Below are positions 13,206 through 26,600 of a DNA stretch of 64,000 nucleotides, piece by piece. Origin of the DNA: Tubiluchus corallicola (Eukaryota > Priapulida > Priapulimorpha > Priapulimorphida > Tubiluchidae); the NCBI GenBank assembly GCA_030141605.1, contig JAQGDQ010000011.1, positions 558,066-622,065 on the forward strand, given 5' to 3'. The notes below the pieces were generated by a model, which searched no databases, was not told where the DNA came from, and saw only the letters and a program-made list of their open reading frames with translations. A program made the position numbers and the translations under genes. Position 1 is the stretch's first letter; every line of letters begins with the position of its first letter.

Positions 13206-15560
13206 AAAAATAATCGACCAGTATCAAGCAGCCACCGGAAACAGCGAGCAAGTTACAAACGAATGTCTGAGTTTGAAATTCCACATATTTTGCCTCAGAA
13301 GAGCGTAGAATACAAACTAATTCAGGCAACACATTTCCACATAACGCTCTTCTTGCGCAACATAAACTAATTCGGATTCATTTCACACGAAAAAGTGAAA
13401 TGCCAACAATAAGAATGTCAGTCCACTAGATGAGTTACACGTAAAGGCATCAGACATGCGCAAATGCGCAACCTCTAGCATTATACTGAATTAAACGACG
13501 TGTTTTCAACCCCCCGGGGAGGATTCAGATATCATTCCATCTATAAATATAGTAGTTGTTTATAAGATATAGGTCTTAGGCGTCTGACCAGTTATCTGTC
13601 TTGTGTACTAATAATGTTTTTGCCTGAGGTATTCAATTCAAGTGATTTATTGAAGATTAAAGTTCATAGAATTTTCTGACGTTATAAACATCTATTGTCA
13701 GTAGCATCACGATTTTCATTTACGTGCATGGAGTTTAATCCGCCACGATAGGCACTATTTTTTGCGCTAGTATTGTTGCTACTACTGTTTTTATAATTAG
13801 ATCATCGTTGTGGTCGTCAGCTTCTTTATTTTGTTCTTAGAAAGCTGGACAGCTAATGCGTACAGTTTTTCACACCTCAAACCACAGCCAACATTTCACG
13901 CTATACCTAGCCTAATTATCAAGGATAAGTCCATGAGATGAGACACTCAACCGACAGGGATATTTTAGCCACATTCGGAGGCCTACACACCCTCCTAAAA
14001 CAAGATAGATAGACAATGGTACAAATGTTCATCCATTTACTAAGCAGATCTAGTGTTGCTTGTCTTAAACAGGATCACAGTTCTAGTTAATTTGATATCT
14101 TTATAAAATATTTCTGATAAAACTATAGATTACAAGTCATTAAATTAGACAAAAAGCTCTGTAGGCTCAATATTGTAAAAGTTTCAGACGGGAGAAATCT
14201 TTGTTAGGAGACATTTTTCAGAGTTTGTGGAAAGACTTTACGTTAAAATGAGTAGGTTTAGAAGCATGTACGCAATCATGCTGGGCTTAAAACCTATTAA
14301 AAATTAATGCAATTTGTATGAGGTAAATCTGTACCAGCCCTCTATTATTTCATGTTTAATAAGTACATTATTATCAAGCCAGAGATGTTATGTTCAGTCA
14401 ATTAAATAACAATATAGCCTTTAAATATCAGTATTTTACAAAATAGTAATAGTGAATTGTTGTCATTGTATCTTTGTTAAAGTGATGATTTTAATATTGC
14501 TGTTAAATGTAAAATTTTTGATTGTATCCGAAATTACATTAGGAGTACAGAACGTTTTAACGTGATCAGACCTTAGGTTCCCTTTTATGTATATAGGTAA
14601 ATTTTAAGACAGGTATTGTCATTATTTAATTGTTATATTATTTGCTAGCATCTACTAACTTTGTATGTATATATGTCTTTGTTTATAAGTATTCGTATGT
14701 ATGTATATCTATTTGAGTTTATTTCTATTTCTATTACTTTGTTTTTTCTGCACTTCTGCTTGTACATATATTTGCATGGCGATGATTCGTGTATCAGTTT
14801 TAAAAACTGTCTAATCTAAACCAAATAAACTACGTTTAGACTAATAAGTATACGTCGCATCACACAGTACTCATAAAATGATTTCATTCTAATGTGACCT
14901 TGTGTAACACTTACATTTACAAATTTATACATATTCAGTTATTTATACATAAATGAATCAATAAATCTTATCAGAAAAACGCATCCACGACTTATTTTTG
15001 CAAGTAAACCTATCAATGCTATTACGGCTCCTTGTGCAATGATTACTGCACGTTTTAGAGGTACTGATGCTTCCGCAACACCATGCTTCACCATGGCAAC
15101 TGTAATTGTTTTCATTGTTGTTCATTCAAATTCATTTTAATTTCGAAAACTGAGTAATTGGATGGTTGGGTACATACTTCAAAACTGGTAGCATCTCAAC
15201 CATAATGACAAAGAGTTCGCCTGTCTGCTGACTTGTTAGTTAGTTAGTTTGTTTGTTTGTCCGCTCGAAATTGTACAAGGTTCTAAGAGGATTTCAATAG
15301 GATTGTCACATGACACTATTAAAAGCAATCTTTTCGCCATGTTTGACTGGGAAAGCGCGCAAAAATCGATATTTACTAATGATTAATACATGAAAAATGG
15401 GACAAAAAATTTTGGTTTGTCCATATCGAAACATTTGGGTTGCACTTAAATGAAGGTAGCACGCAAAAACAGTAGTTTGGTGATGATTTATAGATCTATT
15501 AACACCTTCAAAAAATTGATTTTACTGGTTAAACACATGCTTTCATGGAGCGTCTAGTGA
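13206..15560. other. Intergenic, nothing recognised
   Basis: AT-rich sequence with short TATG/TATT runs near 14660-14730 and a GTTAGTTTGTTT run near 15236-15260. No supported gene. Confidence 0.45.
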
Positions 15561-15561
15561 C

Positions 15562-15660
15562 ATAATATCATCATCCTCATCCTTCTCCTCATCATCATCA
15601 CTACCACCATCGTCATCGTCATCGTTACCGCCACCGCCACCACTACCACCATTATTGCCA
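15562..15660. repeat. (ATC/ACC)n trinucleotide tract
   Basis: Imperfect CATCATCATCACTACCACCA-type trinucleotides over about 100 bases. Confidence 0.85.
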
Positions 15661-15899
15661 TCAAATTCTCATTCCATCTGTTGCAGACATTGAGGCATTA
15701 CCATTTATTAGAGCATTCCACCACTCTAATGTGCAGCTAGCAACGTAATTTCTTCTGCTCTTAAAGCTAGATTTGGTTAAAGTTGATGAACATCTTTAGT
15801 TATCTTAGCTATCCAAGTTGTTTTTGGTTTGAGTAAAGAGAATCTGTCAAATATGGTAAATATCTGATAATTAATGGCTTGATAATTAAATATGTTACA

Positions 15900-16200
15900 C
15901 ATCTAGGAAGGACGCCTAGGAAGCTAGACTGCTGAACACGAGATTAAGGTGCGGCAGTCACGTGACGGCCTCTCCACTAAGATTCCCAAATACGGAAGTT
16001 CCCATTCTGGAACGGCTGCGCCGTCAGTCTGGCGCCAGTGAGGAAGCCATGGACTGGAGAAGTCTGCCAGGAGATCAGATCAGACTAGGATCTCGAGGAG
16101 GAAAGTTGGAGAGACAGATCAGGGGGCTTGGCATTTCTATGTTCTATAGATACACATATGTATTATGATGTTGTGAAATAAACGTGTTAGTCATCAATCC
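15900..16200 (+). mobile_element. Possible LTR-retrotransposon remnant
   Basis: This GC-rich patch stands out from its surroundings. It has TCTGGCGCCAGTGAGGAAGC at 16028-16047, a TGGCGCC motif like that of primer-binding sites. It then opens a 68-aa frame with a highly charged segment (RLGSRGGKLERQIRG) and ends near AAATAAACGTG. No second LTR, reverse transcriptase or gag motif was found, so the identification is weak. Confidence 0.25.
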
Positions 16201-16289
16201 AGATCTTATAGCTTTGTCATCACCTAAACGCCAATAAACAGCTACCGTCATTTACATACGTACTACCACTATACAAACCAAGCATATTA

Positions 16290-16635
16290 ATTTTACTGTT
16301 TGTCAGGTGGTTTTTTGCAAGGTTTTGAGGCTTTCTTTAAAGCCATTCTTACTGGTGCTTCACTTGGTAATCTTAGAAGATGTCCTAGCTATCTTAATCT
16401 TTGAATCTTTACTTTTCAACTCCAAAGAATTTCTTTTGTTCTAGTGTATAAATGTTAATTTTTGGTTACGAACGGTCATCTTATCTTTAAAACTTTCCTT
16501 AGGAGACTTCTATGAAATGTGTCAATCTGCTTATTCTTTGAGTAATCGTTAAACCCCATGTTTCACTCTTGTACATAAACATGCTTGTAAGATACGCATT
16601 AAATAATTGAAGTCTTGTGCTAAGGCTTATTTTTT
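16290..16635 (-). pseudogene. Decayed LINE fragment (post-RT region)
   Basis: Minus-strand translation from about 16625 gives a FNAYLTSMFMYKSETW segment. About 230 bases further on, across frameshifts, it gives a segment resembling LRWLGHLLRLPSEAPVRMAL. Both are characteristic of the region after the reverse transcriptase domain in LINEs. Stops and frameshifts show it is dead. Confidence 0.6.
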
Positions 16636-17325
16636 TGTTAATTAATACAGTGACTGTCATAAAAGAGTTTTAGTAACAAAACTGGAAAAAAACAAAGTTT
16701 TACCCGCCTACGCGACACCGTAGCGCATCTTAGATGAATTGAAGTCAGAACGTTTTTACCTTAGCAACGAAAAAATGATCAAGTGTGTTGTGTAATTGGA
16801 CTATTTGTGACTACTGAAGGTCTGACTACATTATAAATGTGTACTATCCACGCGAATACTGAAATGTCCAACTGCAGTTAAGTCGAAAAACTGTAGTTAA
16901 TACTTAAGTTATTCGTAAACTTTTTTTGCAATGATGTACTTTCAACTAGTGTAGTGAAAGCGCGTCCAACTAAAGTTGGAATAACTATTGACTCAAGAAG
17001 AGGACAAAATTTCCATTGAATTTTACTTTGGTTAATTTGGGGATTTTAATTAAACAAGATTGTAGTCCAGACACTGTAGTCAATTCCTAAGTTAAATCGT
17101 TATGCATTTTTCAAAAATTTGGAAAGTTTGAACTGTTGAATTTTTGTGCATCAGACGTGCGATTTTTGTATACAACTATGGTTGGATGGTAAAAGTTGTT
17201 GGTGCATCAGCGTCTATGGTTACAATGACAGTTTCTTTCATAGACCTTCGCAAATCATTTTATAGTTTATATCAGTTCTCTGTGTAATTTTCTTTTAACA
17301 TAACGATCAATCAGTAAGATAACTA

Positions 17326-17420
17326 ACAATAAATTAATTAAATAAATGAGTAAATAAATAAACAGATAAATAAAGAAATGAATTAATAAACAAATAAATA
17401 AATAAATATGAATAAATAAG
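17326..17420. repeat. (AAAT)n-rich tract
   Basis: Imperfect AAAT/AATA tetramers just downstream of the Ly6 gene's polyadenylation signal. Minus-strand frames here (17267-17586) are shadows rich in Ile, Leu and Phe. Confidence 0.8.
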
Positions 17421-17509
17421 GCACTGTCAATACGAAATTGGTACCTGAAAATAAAATCGCAACGCAAATTAGGAAACAAAATATTAAAAGACCAAATTTT
17501 AAGATAAAC

Positions 17510-17515
17510 TTTATT
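17510..17515 (-). terminator. Polyadenylation signal of the Ly6/uPAR gene
   Basis: The minus strand reads AATAAA about 175 bases after the stop codon (17691-17689), giving a short 3'UTR. Confidence 0.6.
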
Positions 17516-17688
17516 ATTAGAGATTTTTCTTTTATCTTGTCACCACAATAGTAGCATGATTGTCTTAAAACACACATTAAACACACTCAGGACTAGTGGC
17601 GTTCTCACAGAGTATCATCCGAGTAGTCATCACTTAATGTGTTCTATGTAACTGAGCACTAGCACATTACTATGTCAAAATTAGACAA

Positions 17689-20600
17689 TTAAGACATCAA
17701 GGCTTCAAAGATGGCCGCTGTTAAAGCAACTAAAGCTGTCCAGCTGACAAACAATGACGAGGCACCACGATTAACTTCCACATTGTTACAACCGTCGCCG
17801 TTGCATGTGGTGAAGCAGAGTTCAAGTTCAATATTGGGCTCATCGGTCAAGGAAATGATCTCAAAGCTGCAGACATCATCTAGCTTGACATTGAGGCATT
17901 CCCGGATGACAACTGTACCTGGAAAAAACAGCATCAAAAGTAAAGTAACTAAAAACATCGTGACAAGTAACTAGTATAAAACAAAGCAATACATGAGGAA
18001 GAGACTGGCAGCAAGAATTTTACATTGTTCTGTAACTATACACTCAGCCACACAAAAAATAAACAGTTAGATGTGGCAGTGAGCTAGAAATCCCGGCATA
18101 ATACTATTTCAGGCTCACATTTTACGCAAAAGAGTCAAGCTTATACAAACAAACATTTAATAGTACAGTCGTCAATTCCTAATATATAACTGTAATCTCA
18201 TATATGTGATAGCGATGCATCAAACTTTAGAAGTATAGATTTAGAAGTATATAATTTAAAAGCACTTTCGACGTTAATATGATGATTGAATAATTGGGTT
18301 AGGTCATGAGAAATGAACAGATTCTTCAACCCGAGTTTTTACGATTTCTTTCGCCGTTGAAGACAATTGTTTTCTTACATCAGGTCGAAATCCTTGGAAA
18401 ACGGACAAATGAAATAGTTTAGGAAGAACAACAGTCGAAGTGCACGTTACAAGAGTTGGGACATTTACCTGTCAATCCAGCAGAAACTGGCCAGTCTGAA
18501 AGGACACTTACCCATTGGTAGATTTCCAACGGATGTGACGCAATGCGTGGCGTTTTCTTTAGCGCCACTACATTCTCTCGGTTCTAGCGTCCCTTTTTGA
18601 CATCTCTTAGTAAACTGGCACTGCACACATCGTAGCGCCTCTCCTACAAAATGAAAATTTTTCAGTTTTTGAAAAATACTTTGATATATTTTGATCTACA
18701 ATCAACACCATATCTAATGCAGCATCTTGCAGTATGAACGATAGCCTACTATGTAGTAAAGTATGAAAGTGAAGCCGCTAAAAACTAATGCAGCAACTAA
18801 TGTGTTCTCATTTGGCAGACATCATCTTTATATCATCCTACACAAGTTTCACACTGCCAAGGGCTTCATCAGGGACTATGGAACAAATCAAGCATCATTA
18901 TTCACCAAAACACAAATTGTACGTTACACAGGTTATACATTGAGTATCAGTTATAAACATTTCAAACAACTTACCGGAATTCTACTACATTTTTGCAAAA
19001 AGTTGAACATTTACACAAAATTAATTAATTCACAGAAACTATCACAGTGTACAGTTTTAAATTAATTCTGTGAAAATGTTCAACTTTTGCGAATATGTAA
19101 TAGAATTCTGGTAAGTTTTTTGTAATGTTTCTAACTGATACTCAATACATAACCTGTGTAACTTTTGTATAACTATGTTTCGATGTTTGATGTGTTTTAT
19201 AGTCCCTGAGGAAGCCTTTAGGAAGGTGAAACACGTGTAGGATGACAATATAGATGTTTGCTAAGTACTGACTCACAAACCTCATGTCCTACCCCATTTT
19301 GAAGTACAGTAAAAGCATATATATTTTAACACCCATAATAATGCCAAAGTGTTTTTGATAAATAAATAATGAATTAAAAACTTAGTTAATGGCGGACGAA
19401 CCCGACTAATGATGGCATCACAAATGAACGTAATTTTCAACAGCGCAAACATTCCGTGAGCGTGTTTGCGAAAACGAAAATTTAAGTACAGTGCTACTGT
19501 GCAAGGTTCAGTGTGATATACAAAAACTCAGCAATATGTTCACAGATTTTAAAGCAAAGTTTAGGTTTAAAATTCAAATTTCAAGTTTACCGCTGTGCTA
19601 TGAGTTTTCGAATAACGTGTGCCCTACGTGACAACTGAACAAATCTCCGAGTTGAGTGGTACCTCAATAAATTAGATTGTTTTGAGTTATAGTTTAAGAT
19701 GGGGTCCAGTTTTACTTTAACAGTGAACACCTCCATAACGGCTGAAGTATAAATGTTTTTGATTTCCAGCTGCGTTTTTGATTAAGTCCTCCGTTTTGAG
19801 AGTGTTAACGTCTTATAGGATATCCAACGTTATTGTCCGATTGTCGAGACTAATTTGTCGTGTAGTTCACATTGTAATTAGGTCCTCTATGAAACTATAA
19901 TCATGTCAAATTCGCCGTATAGTTTCAATTTAAACTTTTTCCCCCGTTTCTGTGTTAAATGAATAACATCAACACAAGAAATTCTTTTACTTAGAAAAAG
20001 TTAAAAAATAAATGTTTTGAAATTTTGTGTCACTTACTTACTGTCTTTTACTGCGCACAGAGCTTGTATTAGCAGCAACGCCGTACAAAACTTGTAAATT
20101 TAAACTAACGCGATGACCGTTTCAGGCGCAGTGGCGCTGACAAGATAAGGTTGCGCAAATTTAAAAAGTTTAAAAAATAATTAGAGCATTCGTAGCACAC
20201 ACTACACAAACTAAGTAAACGTACAAATTATTTTATATTGTCAATAACACACAATATACAATGGTTACTTACAATTACAAACAAATCCCACATGTGCAAT
20301 TGCTGTCAGTTAGTAAGACCTCATTCACAATTCCCTTTACATGTAATAGCAATTAAAACAAATTAGTTCTGTGAATGCTACACCTGTTGCCCACTAATTT
20401 CGTTTTATTATAGTACTAAACCCAACACATGTATTATTTTTATAAACGTATCACTCACATACAAATACATGCACGCACAGACACAGAAGTAATCTAACCA
20501 AATTGTTAAACATCATAGAAAACGCATAGACATACAGTTTACGTCTTTTTATTATTACTAAGTTGAACCATATTCTCAGAAAGACAGGGAACATAAATAC

Positions 20601-23600
20601 CGCAGAAAATTGTTGCCTTTTCGTCTCCAACTCTCCACTGCAATCATCGCGGATTTACTGTTGCTTTTTTTGATGACAAGAATCATATCTTGTGCACTTA
20701 AAGATCACTGGATGTAGACAAAGACATTATCTTTACACTCACAGAGACAAACAGACAATCCTATTAGGTCTATTAGGCTATGACTATAAGCAGCTTTTGA
20801 CCAAAATGGGCAACACTAAAAACGCGACAAATCTTACCACATAACAAGCGTGACACGCAAGGTCACAACTCGATTTGCTTATAGCTCTGCTTACACATAC
20901 GGGACTCATCCTGGATGTTCTCAATCGTTTTCGCACCTTTAACGATTTCATCTATTTGCACCAAAGTTTTCACTAAATGCAAAAATGTAGACTTATTTAG
21001 CTTTTCGCGCCTCCCCCGTCCAATAAAATGCTTGGACAAGATGGCGCTATCTTACCGCCGAAAGATCCAGAACTTTCAGACGTTTTGTTTACATTACAAA
21101 ATTAACACGAACTAAATTGGCTCCTGGCTTTGCAAACCTTCTGAAACTATATACTGAAGGTAGTAAAGGTAATAACGGAATCCGTACCTATACCGTATCC
21201 GTAACCGCAACTGTTACTGTACCCGTAATTGACGTCAAGCATATTGGTTTATCGCTCCGCATCAGTTGTGACGTAATCAGCTCACGCCGCATAATAACTG
21301 TCTTTAGTAATGTCTAATCAGCAGGTAAACTGATTGTGCTTTTTCATACACAAAAAATTTGCAGATAAGCAGTTATTTTTACACGAAATTAACACTTCAT
21401 GTAGCCAAAAAATGCGGCTAGGCCTCAACTATTGCTGACCAAGGCGGACTAGCTTATTCTACTGGGCAAACCTACTTATAGGTGCTTTAGCTGTAATTTA
21501 TACATGTAGGTTAACCTTGAATCTTTAAGATATACCTGCTAACTCGGGCTTCAAATGATCCGAAGTTATAAATTTCTTCTCAGTTCTGTTCAGGTAGAAC
21601 ATTTGACGTTTGCCAACATTAAACCAGCGTCATGTTAATTTGTCCTTTTTAAAATAGTTTTTTCTCTAACTTGCAAAGTCATAAACTAAGCCTAAACTGC
21701 GTATTTTACTGATAGCAAAACGGTTTAATTAGCAACTCAAAGACGTAAGCGTTCTGCATTTCTTCCTATAATAAACGAAACTAGACTATATGTTTCCCCT
21801 AATTCACTTGCAATTTCAATCGACAAAATTTAGAACTAGACGTAAGCGTTGTGCATTTCTTCCTATAATAAACGAAACTAGACTATATATTTCCACTAAG
21901 TCACTTGCAAATTGAATCGACAAAATTTAATGAAAATTTTCAAATTTCAATCGCCAAGCTAATGAAAAGTTGAGCATTTCTCGGCAAGACGCAGCTGCAG
22001 CTAAATGTCCCGAGAGAACCGGCGTTAAATAAGTGCAGGAGTGTAAAAAATCTTGCACGAAGATTGGGCGGTCAACGAGAATGGTTGACGTTATGCTTGA
22101 CTTTAATTGTACTCGTACATGTAACTGTATTCGTACCGTAACTGTACAGGTACCCATACCCGTAATCATATACGTACCCGTTTCTGTAACCATACCTGTA
22201 CCATGACCGTACACGTACCCGTAACCGTACCCGTAACTGTACCTGTATCCGCAGTAGTCCACGTGGTTGTGTGAAGATTGGAAGCCCGGATCTAAAAAGT
22301 CTACATCTAGTACAGGATTTTTGACTTGTGTACACAGCACTGTTCATCCCTCCGACCAATCGGCTTCACATTATTATTTAAATTTATTCACAATTATCAA
22401 AATTACAACATAAAATAAACAAAAGGAAAAACGCGGATGGCTAGTCAATCAGATAATCAGTAAGTCTGTATTAATTGGTTTGTTAGTCAGTCAGTTGATC
22501 AATCAGTCGGGGAATTAATTATTTAATTTTCTTACATAACTCTTGCGTGCTTATATGGTCTTTTGTGAGATTTTTACACTGGCTGCTATGGCAAGCTAAG
22601 ATCTTATAAAAAATTGATTTCTTGCTTTTTACAAATTTGCTTTTTGTAGGCCAAGCCGTAAAGACTGTTGTCCACAATACTTTTCGCGGTTGGTCAGGGT
22701 CAGCGTCTACGCTTGCGCGTGCGCCGGACACCTGGGTGATTGGCTACGATTGCATTAAGCCTATATAGTTGTAGTATACTTACATGTCCTTCTAGCTGTA
22801 GTGTCATAGAATTTCTACTGCTAAATTAAGGTTTACACGAAGTGCAGTATTTAAAAAAACGCTTCCACCAGAATGATTAACCAAAGTTCTCTGCTCCATA
22901 GCTTTTGCCTCATTTTTATCTGTTAGCGTTTGAATTGGTAAGCGGTTTGTTTGCGATCATTACCGATTATAATAGAGACTACAGTTTCATATAGATTTTG
23001 CGTCACTAAAGAAATTTATAGACATGTTATTGTGATTATTAATGAAATATGCTTCATTAATCACGCCAATAAAGTTTCTGCAGAAAACTCTTTCCCTAGC
23101 TGACGTCAGCGACTACGAGTTCAGCTTCAGTTACTGGGAATGTCTAATAAAGAATTTCTTTCTTCTGACGCCCGCTCAGTTCAAGTCTTTGTCGACAGCT
23201 TAACGTATTCCGCTGGGGTTTATTACACGTTTTATGCATCAGTCGGATTTTTCCAAATAAGAACTTCTGATTTAAGACATCAAACGAACTGAAACTCCCC
23301 CTTCTTGCTTATTAAGCGTATTGGTAAGAAGCCAAAAACTTCAAAAGGGAGGGTAAAGGTAAAATACTGATATTGCAGCTTCACAAAGGACAAAAAACAG
23401 AAATACGCGTGATTATAGTTTTTCTCTAATTGACTAACGTCCAATCGAAGCTTTGATTTTCTGTGCAGCACAATTTCCCGTCTATAAGGTAAGAGGAATC
23501 AGTATGAAAGGGATTGCTGAACAAAAGCCAACCATTTGCAAGCCAGGAGCGCAGCTGTAGTAGCTTCTGCAAGTTAATCGACATCACGTGCATTAATAAC

Positions 23601-26600
23601 AATAATTACTGTCAAACTAGGACGATCGTTATTCTTATTGTGGCTAACATTTTAATCAAAAATAAGAAATCTTGTATCTGAGAAATTTACATAATTAGTG
23701 GGCGAGAGGAATAGCTAAGTGAGCTAAGTTAAGCGATGCTCGGTCAGTAGATGCCATATGGGTGATTGATAAAATCTTTCTGGATGATTTCGTATGCCAT
23801 ACAATCTCTGAACACATGGCAAATGCATACATACATAAGGGCGAGTTCAGACTAGCGAGTTTTCTGTCGCACGTTTCCTGTTGCGAGTTTTCTCTCTGAC
23901 AGCAAACTCGCGTGTGTGAACTGCTTTGCGAGTTACTGTCGGCAAGTTATTGCAAACGCTCCAACAGTTGCTTTGAACTGACTTGCTGTCTAGTATGAAC
24001 CCCTCGTCCAGTTACTCTCGACTCTTCTCACAGCGAATAGAGAATTGAGTGCCAGCTATCACTTGTTATCGGAGAGTAACTCGCTAGTTTAGTTACTTGG
24101 CGAGAAAACTCGCTAGTCCGAACGTGACGCAAGATATCATGACCAATTCAGTGTCTCACATTGGAAGATTATCCTTTATAATGAATAGGTTCCAGTCCTG
24201 TGACAATCATCAAAGTAATAAGTGAGCTCTGCCATTAGGTGTTGGATGTACCACCAGCTTGCAGGTAGCCGCAGTGAATAAAAATAAAATAAAATAAAGT
24301 AGTGCAATTACTAAGCTTCGAGAAACTTAAAAAATTTTCAAAGTAAAGTACATTATCAATATACTTTAATTTCTGAAAATAAATTTCAGCTAGTTGTACT
24401 GTCCTCTGCAGGAAGTTGACCACGCTACCTCTGAAAATTATTTCGCTCTGATCGTTACCTTTACTTTAGAACAGCACGTTTAAGTGGCTTCTTAACGCGC
24501 GAAAAGATTTGTACTATTAGTGGCTTCATAGGAAGCCTTACATGTTTGAGGGTGGTTGTAAGCTCCTGATGATGATGAAACCAAATAACATTTGATGTAC
24601 ATATATGACAGCGTAGAAATGTATTCAGTATATAGTTAATGCTCCAGCTTGTGTATTCAAACCCATCAACCAAATCTCTCACATCCACTAAGAGTTAATA
24701 CTTTAGCAAACTGCTGTCATACTGAAATCAGATCATTTCCCAAATCCCTGGCATTATAAAGCCTTTCAGTTTCGAATTGGATCTCTAGTTACCCATTAAT
24801 ATAATTGATGAGATTGATTTATGGGAATAACAGCACTTGTTATGAGGTTTGAGTCGGCGTTTGGCTTTTGCCGGCCGGGAAGCCATCAGGACCATGTGCG
24901 ACCAAAGTTGTGTCTGTGGACATTTATTACATGTACGTGTGGTCAAAGTTGCCTCTGTGGACCATTTGTCATTTGGCAGTGGGCAGATGGCGGATTGAAA
25001 CCTAATCTTTCATAAAGAATGCGCAAAGTATGTCACGTGATGAGTTACGTGAATGCTGTCATCAAGGCAAATTGAACAGTAATGGTCAAAGACTCGCAAG
25101 GGCGGGGTGGGGGTAATCCGCTGCTGAAAATTGATAAAAATATGCAGGTATTTCCTGTAACAAATCACTCCTGTAAATTAAATTCTAATAATATGTGAAT
25201 TTTACTATAGTGGTTCTTACACTGGGCCCTCCGGTACCCTGAGGTGCCAGTGCTTGGGGGTGGGGCACAAAATGCATCCGTAATTTTGCTTTGGCTTAAT
25301 CTTCTCAGCGTCTCAACTTAAGGGTCACAACTACAGTTTTGATGAACAACGTTTCTTGCAGCGCAGTGAGATACTGGACAATGGAATGTAGTAGTAATTC
25401 ATTTATAGGAAAACCGGGTGATTCTTCGTATCGTGCTTACTTTGAAGTAAGTTTAAAAATATACATTTTAACACTTATAATACACAAATACACAAATCTC
25501 TGCAAATTCTAAGTTTAAAAATTTAAATTTCCTTTGCATCTAGACTAGGACCAGGTTTCATCCACACACACCGTCTGGAGCGTGCCAGCTACAAATGCAT
25601 TGTGAATGTGACTATCCCGTGAATGTAATTCTGTCAATGATAAAATATATGCTTATTATCGGTCGGTATTGTAATAGCAATAAGTGTTTTCCTCATTTCC
25701 TTATGGTGCCTTCCTGCACTTAGCCTGAATGCTTCACCTTGATAAGTAAAGGTGAAGCGAACGTAAGAGTAGCCTTTTTGCTATGCAGACATAAGTAATT
25801 GTCAGAAAGAGCCTACTGACTAAGTGCCATTATCTGCTTGGACGATATTATCTCCTTGGATAGTAGCAGTACTTTGAGACAATAATAACACGAGGTATTT
25901 TCCGTAGATTGTTCTAACTTTATTAAATTCTAAATGCATTCTACAAGGAAGCGTCGCACTCACAGTAGATCGAATGCACTTGGTATGTACGTGGAAAAGT
26001 AATGATGCATTTACTTTAAACTACTTACAAAATATTTTAAAAAATAGCGCTATGCAGTTGTAGTTAAAAAACAATAAACAACAAGTTACCGAGATATTTA
26101 ACCAATGAATAACTTTTTAATATTCCCTAAATGACTCGTTTCTTCGTTTATGCTTCAAAATGTAAAGTTAAAGTTGTTTTTCAGATACTATAAACTCTTT
26201 TAAGCTCGGGGTCAGGATCGGGGTCGGGAGAGGATGAGAAGTACGGGAACGGTACTCGGGACGGACTGAATGTTAATATGGTTGCAAGTAATATGATTGC
26301 AAGTAAACTGAGTAAAACTGCTGGTATTATTCCTAAACTCAGACACTATATCGACAGAAACACATTAAAACTCATATACCATGCACTTGTCTATCCCTAC
26401 CTGAAATATTGCATTCTATCCTGGGGAAAAGTCAAAATTACTTATCTGTATCCGTTAAATACTGTACATAATAAAATTCTTAAACTAATGGCGTTTGCAA
26501 AAATACTTGATCATGCCACGCCCTCATATATTTCCCTTGGTGTCCTTAAATTAAAAGATATTTACTCTGTAGAGCTGTTTAAGTTTATGTACAAGTATGA

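Noticed and set aside
17711-17974. 87-aa plus-strand frame opposite the Ly6 last exon
   Set aside because: Antisense shadow of a well-supported coding exon.
19206-19232. Functional hammerhead ribozyme
   Set aside because: CTGAGGA and GAAAC are present but stem II pairs poorly in both arms; kept only as a point to check.
21927-22359. 137-aa and 95-aa Tyr/Gly/Thr-rich minus-strand frames
   Set aside because: Encoded by the CGTAMC hexamer array; no other coding sign.
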